A stretch of 64,000 nt of DNA, taken from assembly GCA_949128115.1 (NCBI GenBank), contig OX421962.1, positions 38,649,745 to 38,713,744 on the forward strand, read 5' to 3'. Below, piece after piece: positions 24,001 through 39,000 of the stretch. Position numbers and translations under genes: made by a program. The notes beneath the pieces were generated by a model that saw only the letters and a program-made list of their open reading frames with translations, did not search any database and had not been told where the DNA came from. Origin of the DNA: Anaspis maculata (lineage: Eukaryota > Arthropoda > Insecta > Coleoptera > Scraptiidae). How positions within the stretch are numbered: position 1 is the first letter of the stretch; each line of letters starts with the position of its first letter.

Positions 24001-27000
24001 CATCCCCAAAGTCCGTTCCCAAAGTAAGAGATAAATGAAAAACATAAACCCGAAGACATAGCGATCGAAGTCTTTCGCTATATGGCTCGCTATATGGATA
24101 GCTCAATGGAAATGAGAAAGAATAGGCTACTGTTAATATGGCGCCACCTCCAGCTCCCGCCCCTAAAAGAAAAAAGTGCGACTTTCAACAGTTTTCACTG
24201 ATTTAGATGTTAGTGTCCTTTGCCAAACGCTGCCGCTCCCACACGCCGGCGCTGCCCTCAAAGTAAGAGATGAATGTAAAACATAAACTTGAAGACATAT
24301 AGCGTTTTTGAGTCGCCAGGGTTCGGCTCCAAAATCGCTATAACTGATTGGCCAGGGATTTTCGAGAAGCAATCAAATCCCCTGATTTTAGAACCGAACC
24401 GGCTCGGCTCTAGCGACTCGAAAACGCTAATAGCGATCTAATTCTTTCGCTATATAGATAGCTGACTAAAAATGGGAAAAGATAGGCTACTTTTGATAAG
24501 TCGCCGCCTCCAGCTCCCGCCCTCAAACAAAAAAAATGCAACTTTTACAAATTTCACTGATTGTCATATTTCCTTGAACATTAAGAAACTCCAGCTCAAA
24601 CTGTGCAACACTTACTTTGCCGAATGCTGCCGCGCCCACACGCCGTCCTCAAGGTAAGAGATAAATGAAAAACATAAACCCGAAGACATAATGATCTGGT
24701 TCTTTCGCTTTATAGATAGCCGACTAAAAATGGGAAAGAATAGGCTACTGTTGATTAGTCGCCGCCCCCAGCTCCCGCCTCCAAACAAAAAAAAATTGAT
24801 GATTGGAAGAATTTTCATTCAAATCTGTTTCATTGGCAAGTGCCCCATTCCGATAACAAAATATCACAATGAGTTTAGATTGAAGAGAGAGTGGGCAAAC
24901 TGGCAAAGAATGTCTTGACACGTTCATTCACATTCACAATATGCCTCTTTTAGAAAATGCGCTACTGAGACTCACGCACGTGAAGGCATACTCACTTGTT
25001 TTTATAGTTACGGTATAGTGGGTTGGATAAAAGCCGAATCGATGTGTTTCAGGATTGGGTATTTATTTTTCGAAAAAAAAAAATTATTAACGAACCTAAT
25101 TATGAGTTTTGTGCAGGTTTTTGTCAACACACTCTATATAATTCCATTACCAAAGCAGGTAAGTATACCTAATAAAATTATCACAAACTCACTCCAACCA
25201 CAAAACATTCAATCAAATAAATTATGTAACAGAATGTTGAGCTTCCTTTTTGTTTTACGACCATTTTTCTCATCTTGCTTGTGAGACTATCATTCTCTGC
25301 CTTCTGCACCACCAGGGGTTGTAACAATAACTCCGACGGCGAGCTTCTGTTACAATTTGTTTTATGTTTTCTGTAAATGAACCAAGAAAAATATACTCTC
25401 GCCCTCATGTGCACTGCTACATTTCTGCTTTGCCGCCACATAGGTAGGTACTGGTAACGGAATACTTAAAAAGAGTCAGCATGGTAGACCAAAGCAATTA
25501 TTTTGTTGCAACGCGAGCATCGGACAGTTTAAACTGGTTATCTGGTCCATTCCTTGTTCATAATAAGGCAATAATATGCGATATTCAGCAGCACGACATG
25601 CGCTGTAGATTCGCAAAGCTAGGGGATGGAACTCGTGTGTCTGCGCGAGCTAGGAAATGTCAAATCCTGCAGATTTTCAGCCATCGATTGAACAAAGGAA
25701 AATAGATGACAAGAATCTCCTGATTTCCATGATAGATTATGCGAAATAATGTTGCCCATGTGCATTGCTGTCGAAAAAATGAATTCCGCGCGTAGTGTTC
25801 CGAAAAGAACAAAAAAGCCGTTTTCAGTGTATAACTGGTTGCCTAGAAAGTGATGTTTTTTTGGGATCACACATGGAATGAAACTGCATGGTTTTTTTCG
25901 TACGCTTTTTGCAGCCAGGCACTCAAAAAACTGCCCGTCATTTTGAAAAAAAAAAAAACAGAAAACCCAAAACCTCTGATATATAACCCGATAAAATTTT
26001 ATTTACCATTTGTTTACTAGCAGTTTCATGCCATTGACGGACAGGACGGCAACCGTAAGGCAGACAAGATTACTAGAAGTAGGGCGGTATTTTAAAAAAA
26101 CACGAACTGATGAACACGTTACCATATTTTCACTCATTGTGTATCTAAAACTGATCCATCATTGCTGGTCTTGAACACAATGAAAGATCAAGAAACGCTC
26201 TTTTTCCCATTATTTATTCAAAAGTTCCATTTCTAGCCGTTTCAATAATATACAATGTTGAAATTACGCTTTTTACATGTGTTAGCACATGGCACTATTC
26301 TCAAATCCCCTCGCATGGTTGCGCCAGCGCAGAAATGGCACTGAATTTCTCCTATTAGGAATATGCTTCAGAACTGGCAACTAAAAATAGTATTGTCATA
26401 TGCTGCTTGTGGACACTACGATTGAAAGATGGTTAACAACCATCTCCAATACTATCTCCATCTCCATCTCCATACTACTGAAAAACAACAACAACAATGG
26501 CGATCAAGTGCGAAGCTTGCAATAAGCAAATCAGCCGTTATGACGACTCAGTGACCTGTAAGAATTGTGGAAATGGCTACCACGTCACTTGCATGAACTT
26601 AGATGCTGGCACTGTTGAAGATTTGAATAAGAAGAACGAATTGAAGGATTGGAGGTGCAATCCATGCAAAGCGAACATAACCTCAACACCCCATAGTAAA
26701 CAAGACGAACCTGCAGTAAGAGATGGATCCAGTACAGGGACTTACTGTTCGGAAGAAAAATTTGATCAGTTGAGAACTTCAATCTTGGAAAGCATAACAA
26801 GTGCGCTCAGGAACGTCAAGAAGGAATTCTTTGCTGAACTGGAGACCTTAAGGAAAGAAAATGAAGCACTGAAGAGAGAAGTTAATGAACTTCAGCAAGC
26901 TGTACAGCGGCCGGATGACGGGAACCACCGGCAAGGGCAAGCACGAACGCGAAAAATCCAAAATGTGGTGCATACCATGAAGAAGGCGCCGAAGAGAGCT

Positions 27001-30000
27001 GAGCCCGAAGACTTGGCTGAAGGCCCAGCCGCTGGCGAAAATTCAGAGCATAGAGGGGATCACGGGCTGAGCGGAAACTTGGAAACAGGAGAATCTTGGC
27101 GGAACGTGCAGCGGAGGGAGAAGCTGAGGCCTATGGATTCGAATGGTGCAGCCAAGATAAGCCGTTCCAACATAATAATAGGAACGAAAAAAATAGAAGA
27201 GGCTCAGGTGGACTTCGCAGCGGCGGCCAGACGTATATGGATACACGTTGGACAGATTCGACCGGGAACGAAAAAAGAGAGCATTCAAGAATATCTGAAG
27301 AAAAAATACCCTAACAAACAGTTCATCGTGGAACCAATAGTTACTGATCCAAACAGAAATATGGCTTTTAAAATAGGTGGTGACATGGACATCAAGGATG
27401 ACCTGTACAGCTCGGACTTCTGGCCTGAAGGAGTGAAAGTGAAAAGATATCATTTTTTTCGAGGCTACAAAACAGGAACTTTCACGGCCGAATGGGAAAT
27501 GCTTGATGAAAAAGGAAACGCTGACGATAATGAACATTAACGTACAATCTCTATTGAAAAAGACCACCGCCATAGAATTTCAACTACAAACAAATGAAAT
27601 TGATCTGGTAGTTATCACTGAACATTGGCTGAAAAAGGAACTGGTGAGTGAAGTCCGCATCAAGAACTATAACATAGTGGCGAGCTACTGCAGAGAAAAT
27701 TCGAGCCATGGTGGTGTGCTAATCGCAGCCCGAGAAGGTATTGAGACCAGGAACATTGAACAAATTGCTCTTCTGTCTGAGGAGAGGATTGCTGAAATGG
27801 TGGCTGTTGAGATTCCATCGGAAAATGCGGTTTTGCTTGGATTGTATAGAGCTCCGGATGTCAGCACAAAACAGTTCTTTGAAAAAATAAATATAGCCCT
27901 AAACCAACTAACACAGAGACCAGAAAATCGAAATATATACATAGCTGGAGATTTTAATATAAACTGTCAAGTTGAATCCAAGGAAATGCTCCTACTTAGG
28001 GACAATATGAGCTCTTTTGGCCTTGTCGCGACAATGGAGGACCCCTCGAGAATCACAAAAAGTAGCTCAAGTTGTATTGATAATATATTCACAAACGTTA
28101 ATTTACAACAAATTATTGAGACGAAGACTGTTGACTTGCACGTTTCCGATCACTGTGCTCAAATTATCAAATCGAACCACAGAGAAGTATCTAAAACAAA
28201 AGAGAGAATTGTCAAATGCAGAGTCATGAACGAGGAAAATGTAAACAATTTCAAAAGGTTACTTAGCTTAGTAGATTGGCAAATCCTGCAGTCTCATCCT
28301 GCTAAAGTATCATATTCGCTGTTCCATGGAAAACTGCAGGAAATATTTAACAAGACTTTTCCTGAAAGAGAGCGAAAAATTCCACCAAAACAATTTCCAA
28401 ACATCACTTTAGATCCGGAACTGCTTGTAATCAAGAACAAGTTGGAAGCGTTACTGACCATCTCCAGGGTTTCAAAGACTGAAGAATCCATAAATAACTA
28501 CAATCGTTTCAAGAAGTATTTCCATCACAAACTTGACGAGCTGAAAAGAATTAAAAACAAAAACATCATTGAAGAAGCCACAAACAAACAAGCTGCTATA
28601 TGGAAGGTGATAAACGGCGGAAGACAAAAAAAGCGACCATCTGATGAACGTAATGAATGCACACTATTGCCTGACGACTTCAACAAATACTTCTGTGGTG
28701 TTGGAGAAGCAACTGTCGAAACGATTGAACCAACAAACACACATCCGTTAGAACTAATGAAGACGCAAAAAACTACAGTCTCATTTTTTCTTCAACACAC
28801 TGATAAGAGGGAGGTGGAAGAAATAATCTCATCTATTAAGACCAAAAACTCTAAAGATGTTTACGAATTTACGACTAAACTGATTAAGGATGTAAAAGAC
28901 GAAATCAACGCTCCCCTTGCTTTTCTAATTAACAAATGCATTGACGCCGGTGTTTTCCCCGACGAATTGAAGTTGGCTGCCGTCACACCTATATATAAAA
29001 TCTGTTGTGGGGCGACACAAAACTTTCCCGGCGGTATCCAGGGACGTCAGTAATGATTTTGATCGAAGTGTCCCTTCGGGAAGGTGGGACTTAATTCGGA
29101 AATTGATGAAAACATTTCACTCAGTTGTGCGTTACGCGATCATTCTGCATCCATTGTTGGGCCTACAGAACAAGTGACAGGTTCTTAGGTTTCCATGGTG
29201 ATGAAATATTTCGAAAGGTAGAACTAGGAAGAAGACAATTGTTGCGAAACTTGAAGAATGCAATGCTATACGTTGTTTCAGAAATATTGCTATCCCAGTA
29301 GGTCATGAAAATCTAAATGCAGCTTTAGATTTAGTTACAAAAAACGTCAAATCAAAAGTGTAAATATCATCGAAACTTCATTATTTATTTTCAGGTTATA
29401 AGTCAGATATTTCACTCCTTTCAGTCAGAAAGTATTTTTTCAGTTTTTTATCGAGTATCCGTGCGGCACCCAATTCAAGGTGCACTTGAAGAAAGATACA
29501 TGCAGTTTTAATGTCGAACCGTCTCTGTTTCTGATCTCAGGACTAAAAAAAATAGGCACCTGGGGAGTCAGCAGATTTTGTTCTTGCCACAGTCTCAATC
29601 AACATTGTGCACATATCACACAGGTAGATAGTAAAGCAGTAAAGCAAACTTCATGGCCTTGAGAAGGATCAGATATCAAAGAAGATCTGCTTCTAAAGCC
29701 GAGTTACACTGTTCTACTTCAACTGAGCCTTTTGGTGAAGACAGAAGCACTAAATCTGGTAGGATATGGCACAACAGACTGTACTCTTTTGATTGAGAAC
29801 GGGCGCCTGGCTGATTTTTTTCTCGACTGGGATGGGCTCAGGGATCCACGGCCACTTTTTGGTTGTAAGTAGTGACAAATCTGGCTTCTTTTTGCCAGTA
29901 TGCGTTCAACCGTGCAGTACGTCACTAAAGATCAAAGCAACGCGCTGAATGCTGGCAGCTGGCAGCTGCATTGTTGGAATCTCTGAAGAATTCTTCGTAA

Positions 30001-33000
30001 CAGCGTCAAAGTATTTCACGTTCTCCCGCAGATAAATGAACTGGATCCCCACACATGGCGTGAAAATTATCAGGTAATCAAAACCAATGAAGGAACAACA
30101 CAGTAACAGTAGGTATAACATAACAGGAACAACAGTAACTGTATAAGTAACACGTACAGATTCTTAAAACTTGCGTCGATAGGTGCTTATTACGATTTTC
30201 TTTCCAAAAGCTATCTAGGTGGACAGAAACATGACAGTTTGGACGACAGTAAAAAACTTCGCGGTTGATTTTGATTGACATGTCACACTGACTTGGGACT
30301 AAAACAATAAACGTTTTAGAACTAGACAAAGCTAAAGCGACTTTTACCATATACTTTCAATGCCTACTGAGATAGCAATCAATCTGAAACAACGTATATA
30401 TCCAGACAAGCCCAGACCCCAGACCCAATGTGTCACCTAAAGGCTTCCGATCAAAATCATCTACCTGAAGTCTAATCAGGTCATTCCAGGCTGAACTTAT
30501 GTTTTCGCACCTGATTTCGATTTGATCGAATCAATAATTCGGTAATTATCGTGGCAGAACCGCTTAATTTGCACGATCGCATGAGCGGTTTTATATTTTC
30601 AGTAGGAAAATTCCCGGGAAATTGGAGAGAAATTATTGGAAAATGTTCAAGAACCAGTTATCTATTCTTCAAAAACAAATGGTAGAAATCTGTTCACGGA
30701 CAAAAGAGTTGGAAAATTTCCAGTTTTTCCAGAGAGGAAAACTTGAAAACCGTTGGTCCGATTTTGAAAATTTTTCCTCCAAAAATTAATTCAGTCTTTT
30801 CTCCAATTTTCAATCGCAGCATGTCTGCATCTAAAATGATTATTTCGTGTGGCTCACCGCATGTTGAAGTTTACGCTGCAGTTTTTTCAAATTCACGGAA
30901 TATGTAAATTTGTTATTGAAAAAATTACCGTCAGAAAACCGAAGCTGTGTCGATTTTAAAAATAGATCTACAAGACGCCCAGTTCAATCTTCTTCCGATA
31001 TCAGTCGAAATTTTTCGAAAAAAGTCGATCCTCGTGCAGAAATGAATTTTTGAGTGGAGTGCTGCATCAAAAGCAAGTCATCCTGGTGGGAATCCGGGTG
31101 AGTCGTTCTCTCGAGTGGCAACGACTAGGAGAAATTTTGAAAATTCATAACGCCCGATGGAAAAATAGTGGAAAATTGCAACTGCAGACTTAATTTGACT
31201 GTTATGTTTTGTTGCTTCCTGCCAAATTCGGTCCCAATGCATCGGATAGATTTTGAATAATTGAATGGTAAAGTTTTGAACTTTGACATTTTTTATTTTT
31301 TGACAGATGACAGACAAGGCACAATTTTTAACTGTTCTGAATACAGTTTTTCATGGGCTTTCAAACGGCATCTTGCACGTCAAGTTCTGTGAGATATAGC
31401 TTCTGTCATATTTTGATAGTGACATTTCCGTTTGACAAGTGACAGCCAAAAACTAATCAGCTCATTTAACAGCAAGACCGTGTCTGTATACCAAATTTCA
31501 AGTCGATCAGACTATCGGTTCGGCAGCTATCGTGTCAGAACGTTTTTCCTGCATCCTGCATCATCACATAACTTTCCCTTGGACGGGCCGGGAAAGTAAA
31601 AAAAACAATATCAATGACTGCAATAACTACAGGCCCGTATCAGTGTTGCCCGCAATCTCAAAAATATTTGAAACTGTAATAAAAAATAGATTGATGCACT
31701 ACTTTGAAAAAAAACACCTTTTCAATGAAAGCCAACATGGATATCGACCTCGTCGCTCTACCACTACAACAATAATAGGAATTCTGAATGAGATCACAGA
31801 AGCGATTGACGCTAAAGAAAAAACTGAAATCACAATGTGTGATCTCAGCAAAGCATTCGATACGGTGCAGCACGATATTTTGCTAAGAAAGTTGAACCAT
31901 TATGGTGTCAGAGGACTACCTCTTCGGCTCATTCGCTCCTACCTTACGGGCAGAGTGCAGAGAGTGAGATGGGGGGACGCATGGTCAGCGACCGACTCCA
32001 TAACTTGTGGGGTACCCCAGGGCTCCATTCTCGGACCCATACTTTTCGTTGTCTATATGAACGATTTACCGCTGAGCACTCACCCAGAGAGTCCCATTTT
32101 CCTGTACGCCGATGATACAACCCTTACCATTAAGGGGAAAACAGAAAACGACCTGAAACAGAGAGTTGCGGACTGTGAAGCACTGGTTTAACGCGAATAA
32201 ATTGAAGATCAATGAACAAAAAACACAGAGCCTCAGATTTATCACAAAGCCAGGTGAACCTCGGACAACTATACGAGTTCTTGGACTGCACGTCTCCAGC
32301 GACCTTTCCTGGGCAGCTCACGTCACTGAATTGAGCAGAAAACTGTCAACAGCAATTTTCACGGTTAGAAGAATGAAGCACGAAGCCACTCACCAGTGCG
32401 CAAAAACAGCCTATTATGCCAATTTCCACGGCGCTGCTTCATACTGCATACTGTTCTGGGGTATGTCGCCGGGGGCTGAGCGGGTATTTGTTCTGCAAAA
32501 GAAGGCAATGAGGGCGCTGTGCGGTTTGGGATGGACTGAGACGTGCAGAGAGGTGTTCAAGACCGAGGGTGTCTTGACTATCCCGTCAATGTACATTCTC
32601 GCCTGTACAAAATTCGTTTATAATCAAAGGCACACGTTTAAACGAAATGGTGAAGACCACAACCACCACACCAGAGGCCGAAATGCACTCAAGGTCGCGT
32701 TCCACCGCACAGTAAAAACACAACAGAATCCGAGCTACTCGGGAATCCACTTCTACAACAAGCTGCCACCCTCAATAAAACATCTGCCTCCGGAGCGGTT
32801 TGGCCGGGAAACGAGAAAGCTGCTGGTGAAGGGTTCATTCTACAGCATCAACGACTTCTTAAGGACTGATTTGAACACTTTAATATGATATATCTGTAAT
32901 GTAATGTTGTGTGAATTTTGAATTTATGTTTTTTGTTATACAGTTTTGGACATGTTGTTATGCGCCTTGACAACCAATAAAATTTATCTTATCTTATCTT

Positions 33001-36000
33001 ATCTTAACCTTGTCCTTGGAGCGAAAATAAAGCGATAAGCTGGGGGGCTACAAATACGGCTGATGGCACCTGCAAAGTTTTGGAGCATTTTATTTTTGCT
33101 CCAAAAAGTCATTCTACTGAGAATAAAAAGTGAACGGGATATAGTTCCTGCGTTCACGTTCTTCCCTGCCGTAATGCAGATAAATCCTGAATTCTTTTTA
33201 ATATCCTGGACAACACTTCAAAATTTCCTAGGGACGTAAGGATTCTGGATTTATTGGGGGGAGTTGATGGAACATAGCTCCTACTGGCACGTAGGCCTCG
33301 CTATTGGACCCATTGTACCCCTTCCCATACCAGCCGAACTCACAGAGCCACAATGTGGTGTCTGGATGTTTGGGACATGAGAATGTTGAAAGACTACTCT
33401 GTTTGTGTCATCTGTCATCTGAAGATGGCTGTAATGTTTGTATATCTGGAGGCCAAACACTCTTGTAATTTCGAGTCGCACGACTCGTGGACTATGACTA
33501 TTTTACACGGGTGAAGTTTCAGCTTGCGCGTCAAGTTCGAAACTGACTTCGAAAATCTCTTATAATCCCTTTGGACCAAAGAAACAACACCCCCATTTGA
33601 AACCAGTTTTTCGACACATTTTCCAGTGACTGATGTTGACAACTGACAGTGCATGCAGCGAAATTTCTCAAGCCTCCTCTTTCATGTAAGAGAAATCATG
33701 GTGATTATCACTGCATTTGGTGGTACGTCAACAGCACGTTATGCCGAATTCTATATATTTTGTATCCCACCATAATATCCTAATCCTTTCCTTGGAGTAC
33801 CTAATCGGGTTTGCATTTGACTTCTAAATTAACTGCGCATCACTCAATGTGTCGCAACCTAAAAATATTGATTCGGTTTGCGGTGTACGTTAGCCTCATC
33901 TTCTGACAGTCCATCCTGTAAATACAAAATCCAAAGCCCTTCTAAATGAAGTTCATAAAGAGTGATTTGTAAATCAGTGCAAATTTTCAATGTATTCAAC
34001 CAAACCCCATTTGTGAAAAAAAAATGTTTTTTTTCAAATTTCAACCATGACGTCATTATGAAGCCTCATGTCTCATCTCGAAAAGGTTTTGGAATTTTCT
34101 GAATCTGGCTTCTGCTTTGACCTCCTCCAAATAATGGAGGTGGGTTATGAGTCAACTTGTTCAAAATCATTGAATAAGCAATTGCTCCAAATTTCATTTT
34201 CTTATCAACAAAAGGCCAATAATTGTAGGGCGTGACGAAGAAGGTCTGAAATGCACTAGTTTAATAAAAAATCATGTCTCACTTCCTGGACTTCCGAGTC
34301 AAACAATTTCCAAACCATTTCGAACTATTCGAAGTAAGACGTGAAGCTTCATGATGTAATGATTGAAACATGGAAGAAACATGTTTTTCACAAATGGGGT
34401 ATACTGAGATCAAATTCCACGTTTATGAAACGGCGAGTGAAATAGGTTTGGGCATGAGAGTCATAGTACTATAAGGTGAATCTCGAGCAACGACTATGAA
34501 TACGGGCAAACAATATATGAAGCGAAATTTGGTTGGATTAATGAAAAACATTCAATTAGCGCGTTCCAGCGTTTGCTTTGTGGTCGGTTCTCGCTGTGAA
34601 TTGAAGTAGATGCTCTTATCAGATCGGTAATATATCTCCATTGGTACGATTTTTCAAATCTTTCAACAACTCAACATAAAATTATATGTCTAACTGCGAG
34701 ACAATAGCTAAAACGCCGTACTGATGAGCTCCAAAAGAGCGAAACGATCGTCTACGGCTTCGATTACGCCAGAATTATACTGGCGAGAACTAATCGATGT
34801 GTCGTACTGACGAGCTTCTAAAAAGAGCGAAACGATCGTCTACGGCTTAAATAACTATTGTGAATATTGGGTGTTTTTTTAAATTGTGAATGGGAGTTGC
34901 CTGTGAAAGTGAAAACGTAGGTATGTCTGCGACTTGAAATATCTTCCCGCGTTGCCTGGCCTCAAGGGCGCAAATTTGATTCAAGTCGCGGACATACGTT
35001 TCTACTCGCACGACTAACTATAACTCACAGATTTATTAAGCAACCGCTATGGGGATAGTTTCCATTTTCTTCAATTTCCAAATTTTTGAAAAAATCGTAC
35101 CGTTGCAGATTGATTCTCTTAGACGCAATTGGCCACAATTTCCAGATGGCGCATAGTATTGTTGTTAATGTTGTTATATTATGATTTGTGTTTATTCAGA
35201 CAGCAGTTGGAATAACAGCCTTTTTGTTTAAAATGTCTGTTATTTGGGTTGGTTGTTTGAACCGGTTGGGAAGTCAGTGCGTTTTATTGATTTGAATAAA
35301 TAGCATCGAAAAAAGTCCGATAACATAAATTCGGCAAAAGCCCTTTCTACCGGCCTTATACATTTCCTCTGGGCAATTCTCTTGAGAGTGCTATTTTGAG
35401 TGCCTATCGATCGCGTATTCCAATCGCACCTCATCGCATAAATATCGCAAAACCATTTTTAAATCCCCGAGACAATACCCTCACCCCAATTGATTATGCG
35501 TTTATTTATTAATTGAGCAAATCACTTATTCGCTTTTGAACTGTCCCTTTGATCCCCTCAAAAAAAAATTCAATTTTCCCTTCCTACCTTCTCATTCTCA
35601 TTATTAACAATTGATTGGTGCATGCTCGCGAAATCTCCCCATTCCCATCTCGCTGCTTGTTTGCACTGGATTAAAAAAATAACGGAATATTGGGGGCCGT
35701 CGGGCTAGCTACTCCCGTAAAATATTGATGCCCCGAGTACAATCGCCTAATTACAATTCGAGACAAATATTTGTTCGTCTGATCAAACTGGTAAGGCGTG
35801 CAGTCGTGCTTTTTTCCACACTTTCTGTACGTCGACCAGGGATGATTTCCCATTTCCCCCCAATACCCATCCACCCCTTTCCTCGTTGCCACCCCGCTTT
35901 ATGTCGTTCTCTACCTATAAAGTCGTCGTAAAACTGTAATTTTCTTTTATATTAACATCAATAAAGAGCGATGACATGGAGTAATAAAGCAATAATAAAA

Positions 36001-39000
36001 TGCGAACCGTCGTTATAAAGAGGTATTGCATTCTCAAACAAAGTCCTTTATTTGCGCGTCGTAAGTTCGCGAGCGGCAATAATCAACAGAGTAATATAAG
36101 TCTGGAGAGGGATCTTTCAACTACCACTACTACTACTACTACACAGGATAGAGACTGTCCTCCAGAGCATCGTCATAACTGTAATAATGTTTGGGATGGT
36201 TACGGAAGCCCCCTGCCGAACGTTTCGCATGTTCTTTATGGTTTATGGTAATTCTCAATGTTTGTTGCTTGCTCACAGGTCGACCTGAAACACATGGACC
36301 AAGTTGCTGGTAGCAACATCGTCAAGGTTGGAATTGATCTGACCGAGTTCTATCTGTCCGTTGAATGGGATATTCTGGCTGTGCCGGCTACAAGAAACGA
36401 AGAATACTATCCATGCTGCACGGAGCCTTATTCCGGTAAGAATCGCAAGCTCCGGCGAGTATAGTTTACCTTGTGATACGAGGGGATCATATATGAGGGG
36501 AGAACAGATTAAAGTTACATTTGGCCAGAATACTTCAAATTTCAGAAATCAAATCGCCAGCAGACACGTTTTTTCATGAAGATTACAGGTGTGTCTTCTC
36601 GAAAGTGTTTTTCCCCAATATCTTGATGACGTTAAGTTGCTCGACAACGTGGTGGTACAATAAGATATTTTAAGTAATTGCAAGATGATAAGAAAGAAGG
36701 TTGTTACGATTCTCTAATGAGTCAAAGCATTGAAAAGTCTATATTACACCTTTGTCATTTGAAAAAAGTTGAACTGTGCGCTAAAGTAGTATCAAATAAC
36801 TAATATCTACCACGATATAACTCTGTTCATATTTCCATTCCGTCCCTACTAACAAAAAACACTTTAAAGTGTCGCCTGGAGAGTGGATACCGGCATTTGC
36901 ATACAATGTACGGCGAAGTATTTCACACAATTCTTCGAGCAGGTATATATATTTTTTGAGAAACGACGTTATTAAATGGATCCCGTCGATGTGCCGCCAT
37001 AAATGCTCTCGATATTCCACCCCCAAGCCCAGCACCCACCCGCCAACCCCCCCGAAAGCGAAAAGCACTCTTCTCATCCATTCCTCGCGTTATCCTCATC
37101 CTCCTCCTCCCCGTCCATTCTTCGAGGTGTGTTGAGCAACATATATAACAAGGCACGTATCGAATACTGCTGCTACTCCTGCTCCTCCCTCACAATATTT
37201 CTTCTTTGCTTACTGCTCACATCTTTCGTCATCGTAATACATATCGCGCTTTTATTTTCAGATATTACTTTCAAGATAACAATGCGACGCAAGACTTTAT
37301 TCTACACGGTAAATCTAATCATACCGTGCGTAGGCATCACATTCCTGACGGTCCTCGTCTTCTACCTACCCTCAGATTCGGGGGAGAAAGTCACCCTATG
37401 CGTGTCGATATTGCTGTCGCTCACCGTGTTTTTCCTGCTGCTGGCCGAGATCATCCCGCCGACGTCCCTGGCCGTGCCGCTGCTGGGGAAATATTTGCTT
37501 TTCACCATGATATTGGTCACATCCTCGATATGGGTGACGGTGTGCGTGCTCAACGTTCATTTCAGGTGAGTTCCGGAACGTTGCAGGGTCGATTAGCAGT
37601 AGGTCCTGTCCAGGTCTGGTCAATGCCCAGCTGGACTTGCGGAAAACAAAGCATTAGGAATACCTTCCTTCACTCGTTCCTTCATCTCGGGATTTTGGGT
37701 ACCTTACCGTTGCAGATTATCACTTCATCAGTGTAGAAAAAATAGTATAACTATTACATACCGAGATGGGAAATGCATCATTACTGCTGAAGGTAAAGAA
37801 AGCCTCCAGGCTCCACCTGGAGGTTATAGGCCGAAGCACGAATGATTGATTCATCGTAAAGAGTATGGGCCGTATTCATACCTCGCTTTTAAGCTAAAAG
37901 CGCTATTAGAGCGATGCGCAATTAGGGGCATTTCTCATATTTCAGTATTCAAAAATACAAATTAACTCGCCAATTAATTGCAATTAAGTACATACAATCG
38001 CTCCCAATCGCAATAATGTATTTTTGAACACTGAAATATGAGAAATGCCCCTAAATGCGCATCGCTCTAATAGCGCTTTTAGCTTAAAAGTGAGGTATGA
38101 ATACGGCCCTATGTATACTACTTCACTCACAAGCATGTACCTAGATTACAGGATTATTATCGGCCAATTGTGAGGGATTAAAGGACGATGATCTAAGAAT
38201 TCTGATTTGTAAACACACGACAGGTTTATGTTGCAGACCAAAATTGTTTAATCATTGTCCTTTGACCCCTCTAAATTTGCCGAAATTATGAAATATATAT
38301 ATTTGAAGGACAAACACATAGAACGAATTGTTTGGTTGTATGCATTATTCTGATTTTTTTTCTAAAACTACCATTTGGTAGTTTTCCCACGGAGTTATGC
38401 GACATGATGAAGTTCGACATCGGTCGGTACGTGCAGAAGTGCGAGACTGCTAAGGGTGTGGAAGCGTGAAACGGTTGTGAAAGCACCCTAAAAAAAAGAA
38501 GCTGATATTGGCTTTTGAGTTTGCTAGTTCAATCGGGCAGCTATTGCAACACTGCTAGACTGAGCTAAATGGAATTACAACTCATAATCTTACGGCTGAA
38601 GTTAGTTCAACGTCCTTCTAATGGCTGATCTAATAAAAATTTGCCGTGTTTGCGCCACTCCGACCCGCTCTGCTCGTGCAGCGCACCCCTCATTCACGTA
38701 TTGTTAACGAGCAGGTATTGAAATTTTTGTAGTCAGAGCCCCCCAACAAAAACCACATCACGATCTTAATAGACACCCGAAATGGGAATTTAATTACGGG
38801 CTTGGCTGGAAGGGTACCTAATATAGGGTTTGGCTTTTATGCCACGACCGAAGAAGATTACAATCAATCGGGTAAATCAGCACTACCAGCCAACCCGTCA
38901 CCACAATATGACTTAATTAGGCGGTAGACCGCGATGCTTTGGAGGTGGATTTTTGGGAAAAGCCTCGTTGGAATCGAACAGAAAATTAATTACGCTGGAT

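Noticed and set aside
37003..37261. ORF upstream extension of the TM1-TM3 exon
   Set aside because: A strong TTTTCAG acceptor at 37261 and exact phase with the previous exon show the upstream part is intron.
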